In this document: one piece after another, positions 51,175-60,652 of the stretch
Position numbering within the stretch: position 1 is the stretch's first letter
Layout: each line of letters opens with the position of its first letter
NCBI RefSeq assembly: GCF_003610375.1
Contig: NZ_RAPZ01000015.1
Location: forward strand, 124,001 to 188,000
DNA from: Sphingomonas sp. PP-CC-1A-547
GTDB taxonomy: Bacteria > Pseudomonadota > Alphaproteobacteria > Sphingomonadales > Sphingomonadaceae
Length of the DNA stretch: 64,000 nucleotides
Direction of reading: 5' to 3'
Notes under the pieces: generated by a model
Database searches by the model: none
What the model was told of the DNA's origin: nothing
Seen by the model: only the letters and a program-made list of their open reading frames with translations
Program-made: the position numbers and the translations under genes

Positions 51175-52101
51175 TCAACCGCCGTGGACGGGGGCGCCCC
51201 AGCCGCCCCAGACGTAGACGGTGACGAACAGGAACAGCCACACGACGTCGACGAAATGCCAGTACCACGCCGCCGCTTCGAAGCCGAAATGCTGGCGTGG
51301 GGTAAAGTCGCCGCGGTAGGCGCGGACCAGGCAGACGATCAGGAAGATCGTGCCGATCAGCACGTGGAAGCCGTGGAACCCGGTCGCCATGAAGAACGAC
51401 GCGCCGTAGTTGATCCCCTTGAACGGGAAGGGCGCGTGGGCATACTCATACGCCTGGATCGAGCTGAACAGCACGCCGAGGATTACGGTCAGCCACAGGC
51501 CCTTGAGCACGCCGTCGCGGTTGCCGACGCCGATCAGGCCCCAGGCCCCCGTCTTCTCGCCGCCGCGCTGGTTGTGGATCAGCGCGTGATGCGCCCACGT
51601 CACCGTGGTGCCCGAGGTCAGCAGGATCAGGGTGTTAAGCAGCGGCAGTTCGAACGGGTTAATGACCGTCAGGCCCTTCGGCGGCCACTGCGCGACGATC
51701 GCCGCGCCGCCTTCGACCGCACGCGTGACGGTACCGTCGGCATAGGTCATCGCGGTCGGGAACAGCGAAAAGTCGAAGAACGCCCAGAACCAGCCGACGA
51801 AGAACATCACTTCGGAGGCGATGAACAGGATCATGCCGTAGCGGAAATGGAGCTGGACGACGGGGGTGTGGTCGCCCGCGTGCGCTTCCTTGATGACCTG
51901 CGCCCACCAGCTGTAGAATGTGAAGAGCAGCCCGGTCAGGCCGATGAAGAAGATCCAGCCGCCGCCATTGGGCTTGTCGATATGGCCGCCGTGCATCCAC
52001 ATGATGCCGCCGACCGCCATGATCAGCGCCGAGAACGAGCCGACCAGCGGCCAGATGCTCGGCGGCAGGATGTGGTAATCATGGTTCTTGGCGCCGGCCA
52101 T
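51175..52101 (-). CDS. ctaE: Cytochrome c oxidase subunit III
   Basis: The 308-residue protein has seven transmembrane helices. The conserved core is present: HFRYGMILFIASEVMFFVGWFWAFF, LNTLILLTSGTTVTWAHHAL, GFHGFHVLIGTIFL and WYWHFVDVVWLFLF. Subunit III of the aa3-type haem-copper oxidase stabilises the complex and proton uptake. It follows ctaG after 30 nt in the oxidase cluster; a ribosome binding site lies in that gap. Confidence 0.97.
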   Translation of the reverse strand: MAGAKNHDYHILPPSIWPLVGSFSALIMAVGGIMWMHGGHIDKPNGGGWIFFIGLTGLLFTFYSWWAQVIKEAHAGDHTPVVQLHFRYGMILFIASEVMFFVGWFWAFFDFSLFPTAMTYADGTVTRAVEGGAAIVAQWPPKGLTVINPFELPLLNTLILLTSGTTVTWAHHALIHNQRGGEKTGAWGLIGVGNRDGVLKGLWLTVILGVLFSSIQAYEYAHAPFPFKGINYGASFFMATGFHGFHVLIGTIFLIVCLVRAYRGDFTPRQHFGFEAAAWYWHFVDVVWLFLFVTVYVWGGWGAPVHGG

Positions 52102-52131
52102 CGGTACTCCCCTATTTTCTTTGGCGACGTT

Positions 52132-52683
52132 CTAGCTGGCTGTTTTCGCAGAATCCACCGGGTAAAACGTATAGCTGAGCGTGATCGTCTGGATATCGGC
52201 CGCGTCGGGGTCGGTCAGGATCTTCGGATCGACGAAGAAGATCACCGGCATCCGCGCGGTCTTGCCGGGCTTGAGCGTCTGCTGCGTGAAGCAGAAGCAC
52301 TGGATCTTGGTGAAATACTTGCCGGCCTGCGCGGGCTGGACGTTGAACGTCGCGGTGCCGGTGAGCGGCTTGTTCGAGGTGTTGGTGGCGGTGAAGAACG
52401 CCATGTCGCGCGCGCCGATATCGACCGTGTCCGAGCGATTCTCGGGCGTGAACTTCCACGGCAGTTTGGGGCTGACGTTGGTGTCGAAGTCGATCTGAAT
52501 CTTGTGGTCGACCGCCCCGGGGGCGGCCAGTCCGCGGTTGGTGGTGCCGTTGAGCCCGGTCGCGGCGCAGAACAGGCGATAGAGCGGCACGCTGGCCCAG
52601 GCAAGGCCGGTCATGAAACAGATGAAGAGCACCGCGAGCGCCGCGGTACGGTTGGTGCGCGACATGGCCTTCCAGCCGGCCAT
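52132..52683 (-). CDS. ctaG: Cytochrome c oxidase assembly protein CtaG (Cox11)
   Basis: The 183-residue protein has one N-terminal helix (about 14-31) and a periplasmic immunoglobulin-like copper-binding domain. The copper motif CFCF is present (KIQCFCFTQQTLKPG), as is LYRLFCAATG near the membrane. It delivers copper to the CuB site of subunit I. The start may be 52683 or an ATG six codons later. Its ATG shares one base with the stop of the 45-codon gene upstream. Confidence 0.95.
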   Translation of the reverse strand: MAGWKAMSRTNRTAALAVLFICFMTGLAWASVPLYRLFCAATGLNGTTNRGLAAPGAVDHKIQIDFDTNVSPKLPWKFTPENRSDTVDIGARDMAFFTATNTSNKPLTGTATFNVQPAQAGKYFTKIQCFCFTQQTLKPGKTARMPVIFFVDPKILTDPDAADIQTITLSYTFYPVDSAKTAS

Positions 52684-52820
52684 CAGTGCGGCATCCCCGC
52701 GCGGATCTTGGCGATCGAGATCGCGAAGACGAGGATGACGAACGCGCCGAGCAAGAGCGCCATGACGCGGGCGCGACCACGTTGGCGGCTTCGGATCAGG
52801 TCTGGATCAGGAATGCTCAT
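52683..52820 (-). CDS. 45-residue single-pass membrane protein in the oxidase cluster (CoxF-like)
   Basis: A short ORF between ctaB and ctaG with a polar, Arg-rich N-terminus ([11 protein letters not shown]) and one helix at about residues 20-38. It overlaps ctaB by 4 nt and ctaG by 1 nt, so it is translated within the operon. Small proteins at this position, often labelled CoxF, are common in alphaproteobacterial oxidase operons; the function is not known to me. Easily missed because of its size. Confidence 0.85.
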   Translation of the reverse strand: MSIPDPDLIRSRQRGRARVMALLLGAFVILVFAISIAKIRAGMPH

Positions 52821-53716
52821 GCGAACCACCGGTCGACGACCAGCGCGCCGAACATCACGAACAGATACAGGATCGAGTATTTGAACAAGGCCTTCTCCGG
52901 TTTCATCGCATCGTCGGCATGCGTGGTGCGCCTCGAGACGCGGACGGCTAGTAGCGCGAACCAGCCGGTCAGCAGTACGGCCGCGATGCCATAGATCGGC
53001 CCGGTCAGCCCAAGCGGCCAAGGGAGGATCGCGACCGCCGCCATCGGGATCGTGTAAAGCCCGATCTGCGTCCGCGTGGTGCGCTCCCCCGACACGACCG
53101 GGAGCATCGGTACGCCCGCGGCGGCGTAATCACTCTTCATGAACAGCGCGAGCGCCCAGAAATGCGGCGGCGTCCAGAGGAACACGAACAGGAACAACAA
53201 CACCGGCAGCAGCGCGATATCGCCGGTCGCCGCGGCCCAGCCGATCAGTGGCGGGAACGCGCCGGCGGCACCACCAATGACGATGTTCTGCGGCGTGCGG
53301 CGCTTCAGCCAGACGGTATAGACCAGCACGTAGAACAGGATCGAGACGGTCAGGATCGCGGCTGCGACGAGGTTGACCGCGACGCCCATGAACAGCACCG
53401 AGAACGCGCCGAGCCCTACGCCGAAATGGAGCGCGGCCTGACGGTCCATCCGGCCGTCGGGCAGCGGGCGTTTCTGTGTGCGACGCATGACCGCGTCGAT
53501 GTCCGACTCATACCATTGGTTGAGTGCTCCCGCTGCCCCGGCGCCGAGCGCGATGCAGAGGATCGCGGTAAAGCCGATCACCGGATGCACGCCGATTGGC
53601 GCCGCGAGCATCCCGCAGAGCCCGGTGAAGACGACGAGCGTCATCACGCGCGGCTTGGTCAGCGCAAGGAAATCGCGCCAATGCGCCGGTGGCAGGAGGG
53701 GGGTGGCAGGAGTCAT
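52817..53716 (-). CDS. ctaB: Protohaem IX farnesyltransferase (haem O synthase)
   Basis: The 299-residue UbiA-family prenyltransferase has about nine helices and two Asp-rich motifs: [21 protein letters not shown] (the conserved N-x-x-x-D-x-x-D region) and a [15 protein letters not shown] segment with Asp. It makes haem O from haem B, the step before haem A in aa3 oxidase. It is separated from ctaD by an unrelated membrane protein gene. Confidence 0.96.
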   Translation of the reverse strand: MTPATPLLPPAHWRDFLALTKPRVMTLVVFTGLCGMLAAPIGVHPVIGFTAILCIALGAGAAGALNQWYESDIDAVMRRTQKRPLPDGRMDRQAALHFGVGLGAFSVLFMGVAVNLVAAAILTVSILFYVLVYTVWLKRRTPQNIVIGGAAGAFPPLIGWAAATGDIALLPVLLFLFVFLWTPPHFWALALFMKSDYAAAGVPMLPVVSGERTTRTQIGLYTIPMAAVAILPWPLGLTGPIYGIAAVLLTGWFALLAVRVSRRTTHADDAMKPEKALFKYSILYLFVMFGALVVDRWFA

Positions 53717-53770
53717 GGTTCGGGTACGCTATACGCGTTGCGGGGGAGGTCGGAAAGCCTTCGTGATGGC

Positions 53771-55243
53771 TCAGCGGTTTGCCCGGTGCGTGGGTACGGC
53801 TTGGTGAATGACCGCGGTATCGTCCGCGTAGATCCGCCGCCAAGTGGGGTCATGGTCGAGCAGGCGGACCAGTGGCGAGCGCGGCGGCAGGATGGTCCAG
53901 CCGAAATGCCACTTCGCATTCGCCGCATGCCAGCGATCCGCGTCGCCGCGGGCGATCGCAAAATAGTCGAGCGTGAAGGCGTCGCCGTACATGTCGGTTC
54001 GCCCGTCGATATACGGACGGATGCCCGCGAGGATCAGCGATCCGCCGAAGCCGTATTCGTTGAAGACGCGCTGGTGGCGTAGCGCGGACGGCAGATTCGC
54101 GAGCGCGCGGACGGGAATGCCCTTGGTTTCCGTGCGGACGACCGGCACTGCGATGCGGTAGGCGGTAAGACTGACTGTAAGCGCGGATACCAGAATGGCA
54201 ACGATCAGTCGCTCTGGGCCATGGGAAAGGGGCTTCGAAAAGCTGGTATCGCGGTAGCTCCGCGCGCGGCCGAGTGGCTTGGCCAGCACGAGAATGCCGA
54301 CGGTCACCAGGATGATTTCGTGGCGGGTGTGCTGCAGCGTCATGTGGAGCATGCCGAGTACCAGCAGCAGGCGGATCGGTGGGATACGGATCGGCCGCGC
54401 CAGCAGGAACGCGAGGCTCGCGAGCAAGATCGCCTCGAAGCCGGAAAAGGGTCTGAAGTCGGACGGCTGCCATTCGTTGATCTGACCGAGCGCTTTCAGG
54501 TCGTTCAGATAAAATGGAAACGTCAGGCCGTGCACGCCCCATGGTGTGACGGCTGCGGCTATCGTCATGCTAATTCCGAATAGGCCCCAACGCTGGATCA
54601 CGGTGCGGCGGTCGGAGGTCTTGGCGGCCAGCAGCGCCTCGATCGCGAATACGCCGACCAGCGCCAGTCCGAAGACGTAGCTGCCATGCGCATTCGCCCA
54701 GATCAGCATCGCCGCCGCCATCGGCAGTGGTGGGGCTCGGTCGTGTTCGCGCGCGCGCAACAGCGCGATCGTCCAGCCGGCAAGGATCGGCAGCACCAGC
54801 ATGTGCGGCCGCGCGACCAGCGACGGGATCAGCGCGGTGCCGAGCAGCAGCAGCGCGATGATGCTCGCCCGCGCGCTCATCCAGCGGCGGAGTTCGGCGG
54901 CTATCAGCGCGAACAGCGCCGCCATTGCCACGCCGACCAGGACGATCAGGCCGCTCCAGCCGCCCGCGCGGTAACTCGCGTACATCGCTACTTCGGAGAG
55001 CCATTCGTGTGCGACCCAGAGGCGGCCGACGACGCTGAACGAGAACGGATCGGTGGTCGGAACGGCCGCATGCGCGACGATCCAGGCGCCTGCGACGAGA
55101 TGCCAGCCAGTGTCGCCGTCGCGCAGCATGGTTGGGACGATGATCGTGAACGCAAACGCCGCGAAGGCGGAGAGCAAGGCGAAGGTCGAACAGGCGATGC
55201 CGGTTGGCGCGTTGGGGCGGACTGGGGGTTGCGCGCTCGGCAT
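53771..55243 (-). CDS. Polytopic membrane protein, probable GT-C-like fold, unknown function
   Basis: The 490-residue protein has about 10-11 hydrophobic helices. The first periplasmic loop carries DGDTGWHLVAGAWIV and a second conserved-looking RLWVAHEWLSEVAMY. The C-terminal 120 residues are soluble (RVFNEYGFGGSLI...YIDGRTDMYG). Proteins with an early D-x-D-T-x-W-H loop and this topology resemble GT-C glycosyltransferases, but I cannot name the family or substrate. It sits between ctaD and ctaB, genes normally adjacent, with its own 54-nt gap to ctaB. Confidence 0.75.
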   Translation of the reverse strand: MPSAQPPVRPNAPTGIACSTFALLSAFAAFAFTIIVPTMLRDGDTGWHLVAGAWIVAHAAVPTTDPFSFSVVGRLWVAHEWLSEVAMYASYRAGGWSGLIVLVGVAMAALFALIAAELRRWMSARASIIALLLLGTALIPSLVARPHMLVLPILAGWTIALLRAREHDRAPPLPMAAAMLIWANAHGSYVFGLALVGVFAIEALLAAKTSDRRTVIQRWGLFGISMTIAAAVTPWGVHGLTFPFYLNDLKALGQINEWQPSDFRPFSGFEAILLASLAFLLARPIRIPPIRLLLVLGMLHMTLQHTRHEIILVTVGILVLAKPLGRARSYRDTSFSKPLSHGPERLIVAILVSALTVSLTAYRIAVPVVRTETKGIPVRALANLPSALRHQRVFNEYGFGGSLILAGIRPYIDGRTDMYGDAFTLDYFAIARGDADRWHAANAKWHFGWTILPPRSPLVRLLDHDPTWRRIYADDTAVIHQAVPTHRANR

Positions 55244-55318
55244 GACGCGGGGTTAGCGCGATTGTCCTGTGGAATGATGAATGTGAAGCGCTCGGGTTGG
55301 GATTTGGCCAGCCCTATC

Positions 55319-55357
55319 TCGTCATACGAGCGAAAGCTGGGGTCTCGCTCATGACGC
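55319..55357. repeat. Degenerate palindrome, CGTCAT-ACGAGCGAAAGC type
   Basis: CGTCATACGAGCGAAAGCTG...TCTCGCTCATGACG, arms of about 14 nt with mismatches. It is part of the 436-bp gap 55244-55679, which holds no gene but also the degenerate palindrome at 55438-55498 and the hairpins at 55520-55668. Confidence 0.55.
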
Positions 55358-55437
55358 GCGAGTGGAAGCAAAGGGTGCAATCCCAACCCCGCTGGGAGGA
55401 CGTATGCGGGGGATGACGTCCGCAGGTGCTCCCTTCC

Positions 55438-55498
55438 TTCGTTCTCCTGCGGAGGCGGGAGCCTAAGGTGGCTCCCCGCCTTTCCGCGGAAACATCGT
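55438..55498. repeat. Degenerate palindrome, GTTCTCCTGCGGAGGCGGGA type
   Basis: CGTTCTCCTGCGGAGGCGGGAGCC pairs imperfectly with GGCTCCCCGCCTTTCCGCGG, a decayed relative of the GTTCTCC and CCCCGCG families seen at 49818 and 50908. Confidence 0.5.
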
Positions 55499-55519
55499 GG
55501 GACTGGGGACGGCCATTTA

Positions 55520-55559
55520 ACGAAAACGCCCCGGGTTTCCCCGAGGCGTCTTCCTTTTT
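55520..55559 (-). terminator. Probable rho-independent terminator downstream of ctaD
   Basis: Left arm ACGCCCCGGG (55526-55535) and right arm CCCCGAGGCGT (55539-55549) form a stem of about ten pairs with one mismatch and a four-base loop. On the minus strand the stem is followed by TTTTCGTT; on the plus strand CTTCCTTTTT follows, so it may work both ways. It lies 120 nt after the ctaD stop and would separate ctaC-ctaD from the 490-residue membrane protein gene and ctaB. Confidence 0.7.
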
Positions 55560-55568
55560 GGCTGGCCC

Positions 55569-55668
55569 CGACACGGGAGTTAATCCCGTGTCGTCGGACG
55601 CGGCGTTGCCGCGCCGGCCGGTCGGATGCGTGCGGCGGTGCCGCACCGGCGCGTAGCTGGCGCTACGC
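55569..55668. other. Cluster of three further hairpins downstream of ctaD
   Basis: Three short, tight inverted repeats follow each other: CGACACGGGA-GTTAA-TCCCGTGTCG (55569-55593), GTGCGGC-GGT-GCCGCAC (55630-55646) and GCGTAGC-TGGC-GCTACGC (55651-55668). Together with the terminator they make the ctaD 3' region highly structured. They could protect ctaCD mRNA from 3' exonucleases. Confidence 0.6.
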
Positions 55669-55679
55669 GGCCTCGCATC

Positions 55680-57344
55680 CTAATCGATCTTCGGCAGGGT
55701 CTCGAACTGATGGTACGGCGGTGGCGAAGAGATCGTCCACTCCAGCGTCGTCGCGCCGTCGCCCCAGGGGTTGTCGCCCGCCTTCTTGCCGGCCGCCAGC
55801 GACCAGATCAGGTTGACGAAGAACACCACCATGCCCGCGGCCATGATCATGTAGCCGACCGACGCGACCGTGTTCCAATGCTCGTACTCGGGCGTGTAGT
55901 CCGGGATGCGGCGCGGCATGCCCTGGAGACCCAGGAAGTGCATCGGGAAGAACATCACGTTCACGCCGACGAAGAACACCCAGAAGTGTAGCTGGCCGAG
56001 GAACTCGTTGTACATCTTGCCGGTCATCTTCGGGAACCAGTAGTAGAACCCGGCGAACAGCGAAAAGACCGCGCCCAGCGACAGCACGTAGTGGAAATGC
56101 GCCACCACGTAATAGGTGTCCTGCATGTAATCGTCGATGCCGCCGTTCGCGAGCACCACGCCGGTCACGCCGCCGACGGTGAACATGAAGATGAAGCCGA
56201 TCGACCACACCATCGGCGTCTTGAACGTGAGCGAGCCGCCCCACATCGTCGCGATCCACGAGAAGATCTTGATGCCAGTCGGCACCGCGATGACCATCGT
56301 CGCCGCGGTGAAGTACATCTTGGTGTTCACGCTGAGGCCGGTGGTGAACATGTGGTGCGCCCACACGACGAACCCGACCACGCCGATCGCGACCATCGCA
56401 TACGCCATGCCGAGATAGCCGAAGACGGGCTTGCGGCTGAACGTCGAGATGATCTGGCTGACGATGCCGAAGCCCGGCAGGATCATGATGTAGACTTCGG
56501 GATGGCCGAAGAACCAGAACAGATGCTGGTAGAGGACGGGATCGCCGCCGCCGGCCGGATCGAAGAACGTCGTGCCGAAGTTGCGATCGGTCAGCAGCAT
56601 CGTGATCGCGGCTGCGAGTACCGGCAGCGCTAGCAGCAGAAGGAACGCGGTGACGAGCATCGACCACACGAACAGCGGCATCTTGTGCAGCGTCATGCCC
56701 GGCGCGCGCATGTTGAAGATCGTCGTGATAAAGTTGATCGCGCCGAGGATCGACGATGCACCGGCCAGATGCAGCGCGAGGATCGCCATGTCGGTCGACG
56801 GCCCGGGTTCGCCATAGGTCGAGAGCGGGGCGTAGAGCGTCCAGCCGTTACCCGCGCCACCGAAGAACGGCGATACCAGAAGCAGCGTGAAGGCGGGGAT
56901 CAGCAGCCAGAACGACACGTTGTTCATGCGCGGGAACGCCATGTCCGGCGCGCCGATCATGATCGGCACGAACCAGTTGCCGAAGCCACCGACCATCGCC
57001 GGCATGACCATGAAGAACACCATGATCAGGCCGTGCGCGGTGATCAGCACGTTCCAGAGATGGAGCGATTCGTCGAGACTGGCGGGGCCGCCATGGAGCA
57101 TCGACGCCCAGCCCTGGAGATACTGGATACCGGGATGCGCGAGTTCGGCGCGCATGAGCCCCGAGACCGAGCCGCCGATGATCCCCGCGACGATCGCGAA
57201 GATCAGGTACAGCGTGCCGATATCCTTGTGGTTGGTCGACATGAACCAACGCGCAAAGAAGCCCGGCTTATGATCGGTATCGTGATGATGGTCGTGCGCT
57301 TCGTGGGACACGAAGGCCGACGGGGTGAGAGCGGTGTCGGTCAT
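55680..57344 (-). CDS. ctaD: Cytochrome c oxidase subunit I
   Basis: The 554-residue haem-copper oxidase core has 12 helices. Haem and CuB ligand motifs are present: [17 protein letters not shown] (low-spin haem His), [17 protein letters not shown] (CuB His and cross-linked Tyr), [11 protein letters not shown] (CuB His pair) and [14 protein letters not shown] (haem a and a3 His). The YIMILPGFG form with Tyr places it in the mitochondrial-like A1 oxidases. It is 1 nt downstream of ctaC, clearly one operon. Confidence 0.98.
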   Translation of the reverse strand: MTDTALTPSAFVSHEAHDHHHDTDHKPGFFARWFMSTNHKDIGTLYLIFAIVAGIIGGSVSGLMRAELAHPGIQYLQGWASMLHGGPASLDESLHLWNVLITAHGLIMVFFMVMPAMVGGFGNWFVPIMIGAPDMAFPRMNNVSFWLLIPAFTLLLVSPFFGGAGNGWTLYAPLSTYGEPGPSTDMAILALHLAGASSILGAINFITTIFNMRAPGMTLHKMPLFVWSMLVTAFLLLLALPVLAAAITMLLTDRNFGTTFFDPAGGGDPVLYQHLFWFFGHPEVYIMILPGFGIVSQIISTFSRKPVFGYLGMAYAMVAIGVVGFVVWAHHMFTTGLSVNTKMYFTAATMVIAVPTGIKIFSWIATMWGGSLTFKTPMVWSIGFIFMFTVGGVTGVVLANGGIDDYMQDTYYVVAHFHYVLSLGAVFSLFAGFYYWFPKMTGKMYNEFLGQLHFWVFFVGVNVMFFPMHFLGLQGMPRRIPDYTPEYEHWNTVASVGYMIMAAGMVVFFVNLIWSLAAGKKAGDNPWGDGATTLEWTISSPPPYHQFETLPKID

Positions 57345-57345
57345 C

Positions 57346-58527
57346 TTACTGTCCCGCGTTGCCGGCGCCGGCCGGGTTTGAGGTCGCGCCCTGCGTGGTC
57401 GCGGGGGCTGCGGTCGTTACGTTTTCCACAGGGCCGGTGGCGTTGGCTGTTTCTGCGGCCTCCTCGACCTTCGTCGCGGAGCCGTCGGCGCCGGGTTGCG
57501 GGATGACCCTGTCGGACGCCTTGCCGGGGGTCGGCATCGTACCGCCCTTGGCGCGGACCCACGCAGCGTATTCGGCGGGCGGAACCGCCTCGACCGCGAT
57601 CGGCATATAGCCGTGGCGCGCGCCGCAGAGCTCCGAGCACTGGCCGAAATACAGGCCGGGCTTCTCGATCGTGAAACTGGTCTCGTTCAGGCGACCGGGG
57701 ATCGCGTCGAGCTTGATCCAGAACGCTGGGACTGCCCAGCTGTGGATCACGTCGTTCGAGGTGGTGATCAGGCGGATCGGCACGCCGACCGGGAGGACGA
57801 TGCGGTTGTCGGTGGCGAGCAGCTTGGGTCCGTCGGCATCGGTCCGCGGACGCTCGCCGGCGGCGACGTCAGCCTTTTCCTTCAGCATGTTGGCGGTGAT
57901 CTCGAAGCCGCCATTGTCCGGATACTGGTAGGTCCAATACCATTGGTTGCCGATCGCCTTCAGCGTGACGGCTCCCGACGGTGCGGGCTTGAACTGGGCT
58001 TGCAGCAGACCGATCGAGGGGACCGCGATCAGGACGAGGATCACGACCGGCGCGAGCGTCCAGATGATTTCGATGAAAGTGTTGTGGCTGGTCTTCGACG
58101 CGATCGGGTTGCGCGCCTTGCGGTAGCGGAACGAGACCCAGAACAGCAGCGCGAGGACGAACAGCGAGATGATCGTGATCGTCGGCACCAAGATCGAATT
58201 GTGCATCCAGTGCGCGAACTGGCCGTTCTTGGTGACTTGGGGCTGAAGGCCGAACAGGCCGTCCGTGGGCTGGCCGATCATCGGCTTGACCGTCATCGCG
58301 GGCGCGCCGTCCATCGCGAGCTCGGGGCTGGACGGGTTGGCCGTGGGCGTCGCGGCGGCGGTCGTCGGCGCAGTGTTCGACACGCCCCCCGGTGCTGCGG
58401 CGGCCTGCGGCGCAGGCGTCGCTGCTGGCGTGCTCGCAGGCTGGGCCGCGTGCCCGGCGACACCACCGAGACTCGCCAGTGCGAGCCCCGCTGCCATCGC
58501 AAATCCTCTCATCCCCATCTTGCGCAT
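57346..58527 (-). CDS. ctaC: Cytochrome c oxidase subunit II
   Basis: The 393-residue protein has a signal peptide (residues 1-28) and a long Ala/Pro/Thr-rich linker (29-75). Two transmembrane helices (about 113-133 and 155-175) and a cupredoxin domain with the CuA site [15 protein letters not shown] and WYWTYQYPD follow. It accepts electrons from cytochrome c. The C-terminus has an extra low-complexity tail of about 60 residues (Ala/Thr/Gly-rich), so the protein is longer than the usual 280-320. The starts at 58527 or a few codons later are equally possible. Confidence 0.96.
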   Translation of the reverse strand: MRKMGMRGFAMAAGLALASLGGVAGHAAQPASTPAATPAPQAAAAPGGVSNTAPTTAAATPTANPSSPELAMDGAPAMTVKPMIGQPTDGLFGLQPQVTKNGQFAHWMHNSILVPTITIISLFVLALLFWVSFRYRKARNPIASKTSHNTFIEIIWTLAPVVILVLIAVPSIGLLQAQFKPAPSGAVTLKAIGNQWYWTYQYPDNGGFEITANMLKEKADVAAGERPRTDADGPKLLATDNRIVLPVGVPIRLITTSNDVIHSWAVPAFWIKLDAIPGRLNETSFTIEKPGLYFGQCSELCGARHGYMPIAVEAVPPAEYAAWVRAKGGTMPTPGKASDRVIPQPGADGSATKVEEAAETANATGPVENVTTAAPATTQGATSNPAGAGNAGQ

Positions 58528-58727
58528 CGTTATTCTTGACCCCGGTTTATAGCGAACCCGATATCACGGACGCGCGGATGTCTGCTTATGATTTGGGAAG
58601 AGCTATACCCAGCGGGGGGGCTCGCCTCAAGTCTTGTCTAACCCTTCATAAATGAACCGGTTCTCGTTGCGTGCGGTTTCGCGCGCTCGTATCAGCGCGG
58701 GCAGACCATTTGGAGCGATGACCCGCG

Positions 58728-59312
58728 ATGACCGAAGACGACGTGCTCGCCGAATTCCGCGCTGCCGAAGCGTTGCTCGAAGGGCATTTCATCCTGTCCT
58801 CGGGCCTCCGCAGCTCGCGCTACCTGCAATGCGCGCGGGTGTTGATGGACCCGGCGCGGGGCGCTCGGTTGTCGGAAGCGCTGGTGGCGTCGCTGCCGTC
58901 TGAGTTGCGGGCGCAGATCGATATCGTGGTCTCGCCGGCGATGGGCGGCGTGATCGCGGGCCACGAAATGGGCCGCGCGCTTGGTGTCGAGGCGGTATTC
59001 CTCGAGCGGCCTGACGGTGTGTTCGAACTGCGTCGTGGGTTCCGCCTCGCGCCGGGCCAGCGCGTGCTGATGATGGAGGACGTCGTCACCACCGGGCTGT
59101 CGTCGCGCGAGGCGATCGCGGCGATCGGGCGCGCGGGCGGCGTGACGGTCGCGGCGGCGGCGCTGGTCGATCGCTCGAACGGGACGGCGGACCTGGGCGT
59201 TCCGTTCTTCCCGCTGATCCGGCTCGACGTGCCGACCTACCCGGCGGATGCGTTGCCGCGTGAACTCGCCGCGATTCCGGCCATTAAGCCTGGAAGTCGG
59301 GCGGCGGCATGA
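58728..59312 (+). CDS. pyrE: Orotate phosphoribosyltransferase
   Basis: The 194-residue type I PRTase makes OMP from orotate and PRPP in pyrimidine synthesis. The PRPP-binding loop [17 protein letters not shown] and the flexible ERPDG segment are present; [17 protein letters not shown] is the N-terminal orotate part. First gene of the pyrE-pdxJ-acpS-lepB group, overlapping pdxJ by 4 nt. The 200-bp gap to divergent ctaC should hold both promoters. Confidence 0.96.
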   Translation: MTEDDVLAEFRAAEALLEGHFILSSGLRSSRYLQCARVLMDPARGARLSEALVASLPSELRAQIDIVVSPAMGGVIAGHEMGRALGVEAVFLERPDGVFELRRGFRLAPGQRVLMMEDVVTTGLSSREAIAAIGRAGGVTVAAAALVDRSNGTADLGVPFFPLIRLDVPTYPADALPRELAAIPAIKPGSRAAA

Positions 59313-60049
59313 GCCCCCTTGGCAACGACCACCTGCGCCTTGGGGTGAACATCGACCACGTCGCGACGGTGCGCAACGCGCGGGGAGCGGGGTATCCCGA
59401 TCCGGTGCGCGCGGCTCTGGTCGCTGCGGCGGCTGGCGCGGACGGCATTACCGCGCATCTGCGCGAGGATCGTCGGCACATTACGGATGACGATATCGCT
59501 CGGTTGTCGGCGGAGCTGACGATCCCGCTCAACCTGGAGATGGCGGCGACCGACGAAATGCTCGGCATCGCGCTGCGTCACAAGCCTCACGCCGCGTGCA
59601 TCGTGCCGGAAAAGCGCGAAGAGCTGACCACTGAGGGCGGGCTCGACGTCGCCGGGCATTACGACCGGATGGCACGGCTGGTCGATGTGCTGGCGGGGGC
59701 GGGCATCCGCGTGTCGCTGTTCATCGAGCCGGATGCGCGCCAGATCGAGGCGGCGGTGCGGCTCAAGGTGCCGGTGATCGAACTCCACACCGGGCTGTAT
59801 GCGGAACTGTCGGGCGAGGCGCGGACGGTGGAGTTGCGGCGGCTGAGCGATGCCGCGGCGTTGGCGGCGAAGAACGGGATCGAGGTGCATGCGGGGCATG
59901 GGCTGACCTACGACAACGTCGCACCGATCGCGGCTATCCGGCAGGTTCGGGAGCTGAACATTGGGCACTTCCTTGTCGGCGAGGCGCTGTTCGTCGGGCT
60001 TGGCGAGGCGGTACGGCTGATGCGTGAGGCTATGGATGCGGCGCGGTAA
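59309..60049 (+). CDS. pdxJ: Pyridoxine 5'-phosphate synthase
   Basis: The 246-residue TIM-barrel enzyme joins 1-deoxyxylulose 5-phosphate and 3-amino-2-oxopropyl phosphate in vitamin B6 synthesis. [33 protein letters not shown] and the late [10 protein letters not shown] with the catalytic His are conserved. Its PLP product serves many enzymes in this window (HemA, GlyA, ThrC, LtaE). Overlaps pyrE by 4 nt. Confidence 0.97.
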   Translation: MSPLGNDHLRLGVNIDHVATVRNARGAGYPDPVRAALVAAAAGADGITAHLREDRRHITDDDIARLSAELTIPLNLEMAATDEMLGIALRHKPHAACIVPEKREELTTEGGLDVAGHYDRMARLVDVLAGAGIRVSLFIEPDARQIEAAVRLKVPVIELHTGLYAELSGEARTVELRRLSDAAALAAKNGIEVHAGHGLTYDNVAPIAAIRQVRELNIGHFLVGEALFVGLGEAVRLMREAMDAAR

Positions 60050-60060
60050 GTCAGAAGGTT

Positions 60061-60186
60061 TGTTCACGCGGAGCCGCGGAGCCGCGGAGCAGAAGGAGGT
60101 TTCTGGGAGCCGTCCCGGTTGCTTCTCACCTTCGCCGCGCTTGCGGCTCTCATACTCTCCGCGCCTCCGCGTCTCCGCGCGAACAC
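60061..60186. repeat. Intergenic palindromic repeat, GTTCACGCGGAG-CGCGGAG family
   Basis: Left arm TGTTCACGCGGAGCCGCGGA (60061-60090) and right arm CTCCGCGTCTCCGCGCGAAC (60156-60186) are inverted, with internal GCGGAGCC tandem units. It fills the pdxJ-acpS gap. Translated in the acpS frame it gives a false N-terminal extension of acpS. Confidence 0.8.
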
Positions 60187-60217
60187 ATTCTTTCGTCTTC
60201 CGACTCCAGGCCGTATC

Positions 60218-60652
60218 GTGATTATCGGGCTCGGGTCCGACTTGTGTAACATCGAGCGCATTGCCGCCTCGGTAGAGCGGTTCGGGGAGCGGTTCGAGCA
60301 GCGGGTGTTCACCGATGTCGAGCGAGCGAAGGCGGCGCGGCGGCCTTTTACGAAAGCCGGAACCCTGGCGAAGCGGTTCGCCGCCAAGGAGGCGTTTTCG
60401 AAGGCGGTCGGCACGGGGTTTCGTGCAGGCGTGTTCATGCGGGACATCGGCGTGGTCAACGCCCGGAGCGGGGCGCCGACGCTGGCGCTGACCGGGGGCG
60501 CCAAAGCGAGGCTTGACGCGTTGACCCCCGAAGGCCACGCCGCGCGCGTACATTTGACGATGACCGATGATCATCCGTGGGCGCAGGCCTTCGTGATCAT
60601 CGAAGCTATACCTCTGATATCCCCGGACATGCGCCAGGATACGAACCAATGA
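60218..60652 (+). CDS. acpS: Holo-[acyl-carrier-protein] synthase
   Basis: The 144-residue enzyme attaches 4'-phosphopantetheine from CoA to ACP. The Mg-binding Asp8 in [12 protein letters not shown] and the Glu in [13 protein letters not shown] are the family signature. I start it at the GTG at 60218; the frame is open for 99 nt more but that is repeat sequence. It overlaps lepB by 4 nt. The C-terminal 15 residues extend beyond the typical end. Pantothenate made by PanC feeds the CoA it uses. Confidence 0.95.
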   Translation: MIIGLGSDLCNIERIAASVERFGERFEQRVFTDVERAKAARRPFTKAGTLAKRFAAKEAFSKAVGTGFRAGVFMRDIGVVNARSGAPTLALTGGAKARLDALTPEGHAARVHLTMTDDHPWAQAFVIIEAIPLISPDMRQDTNQ

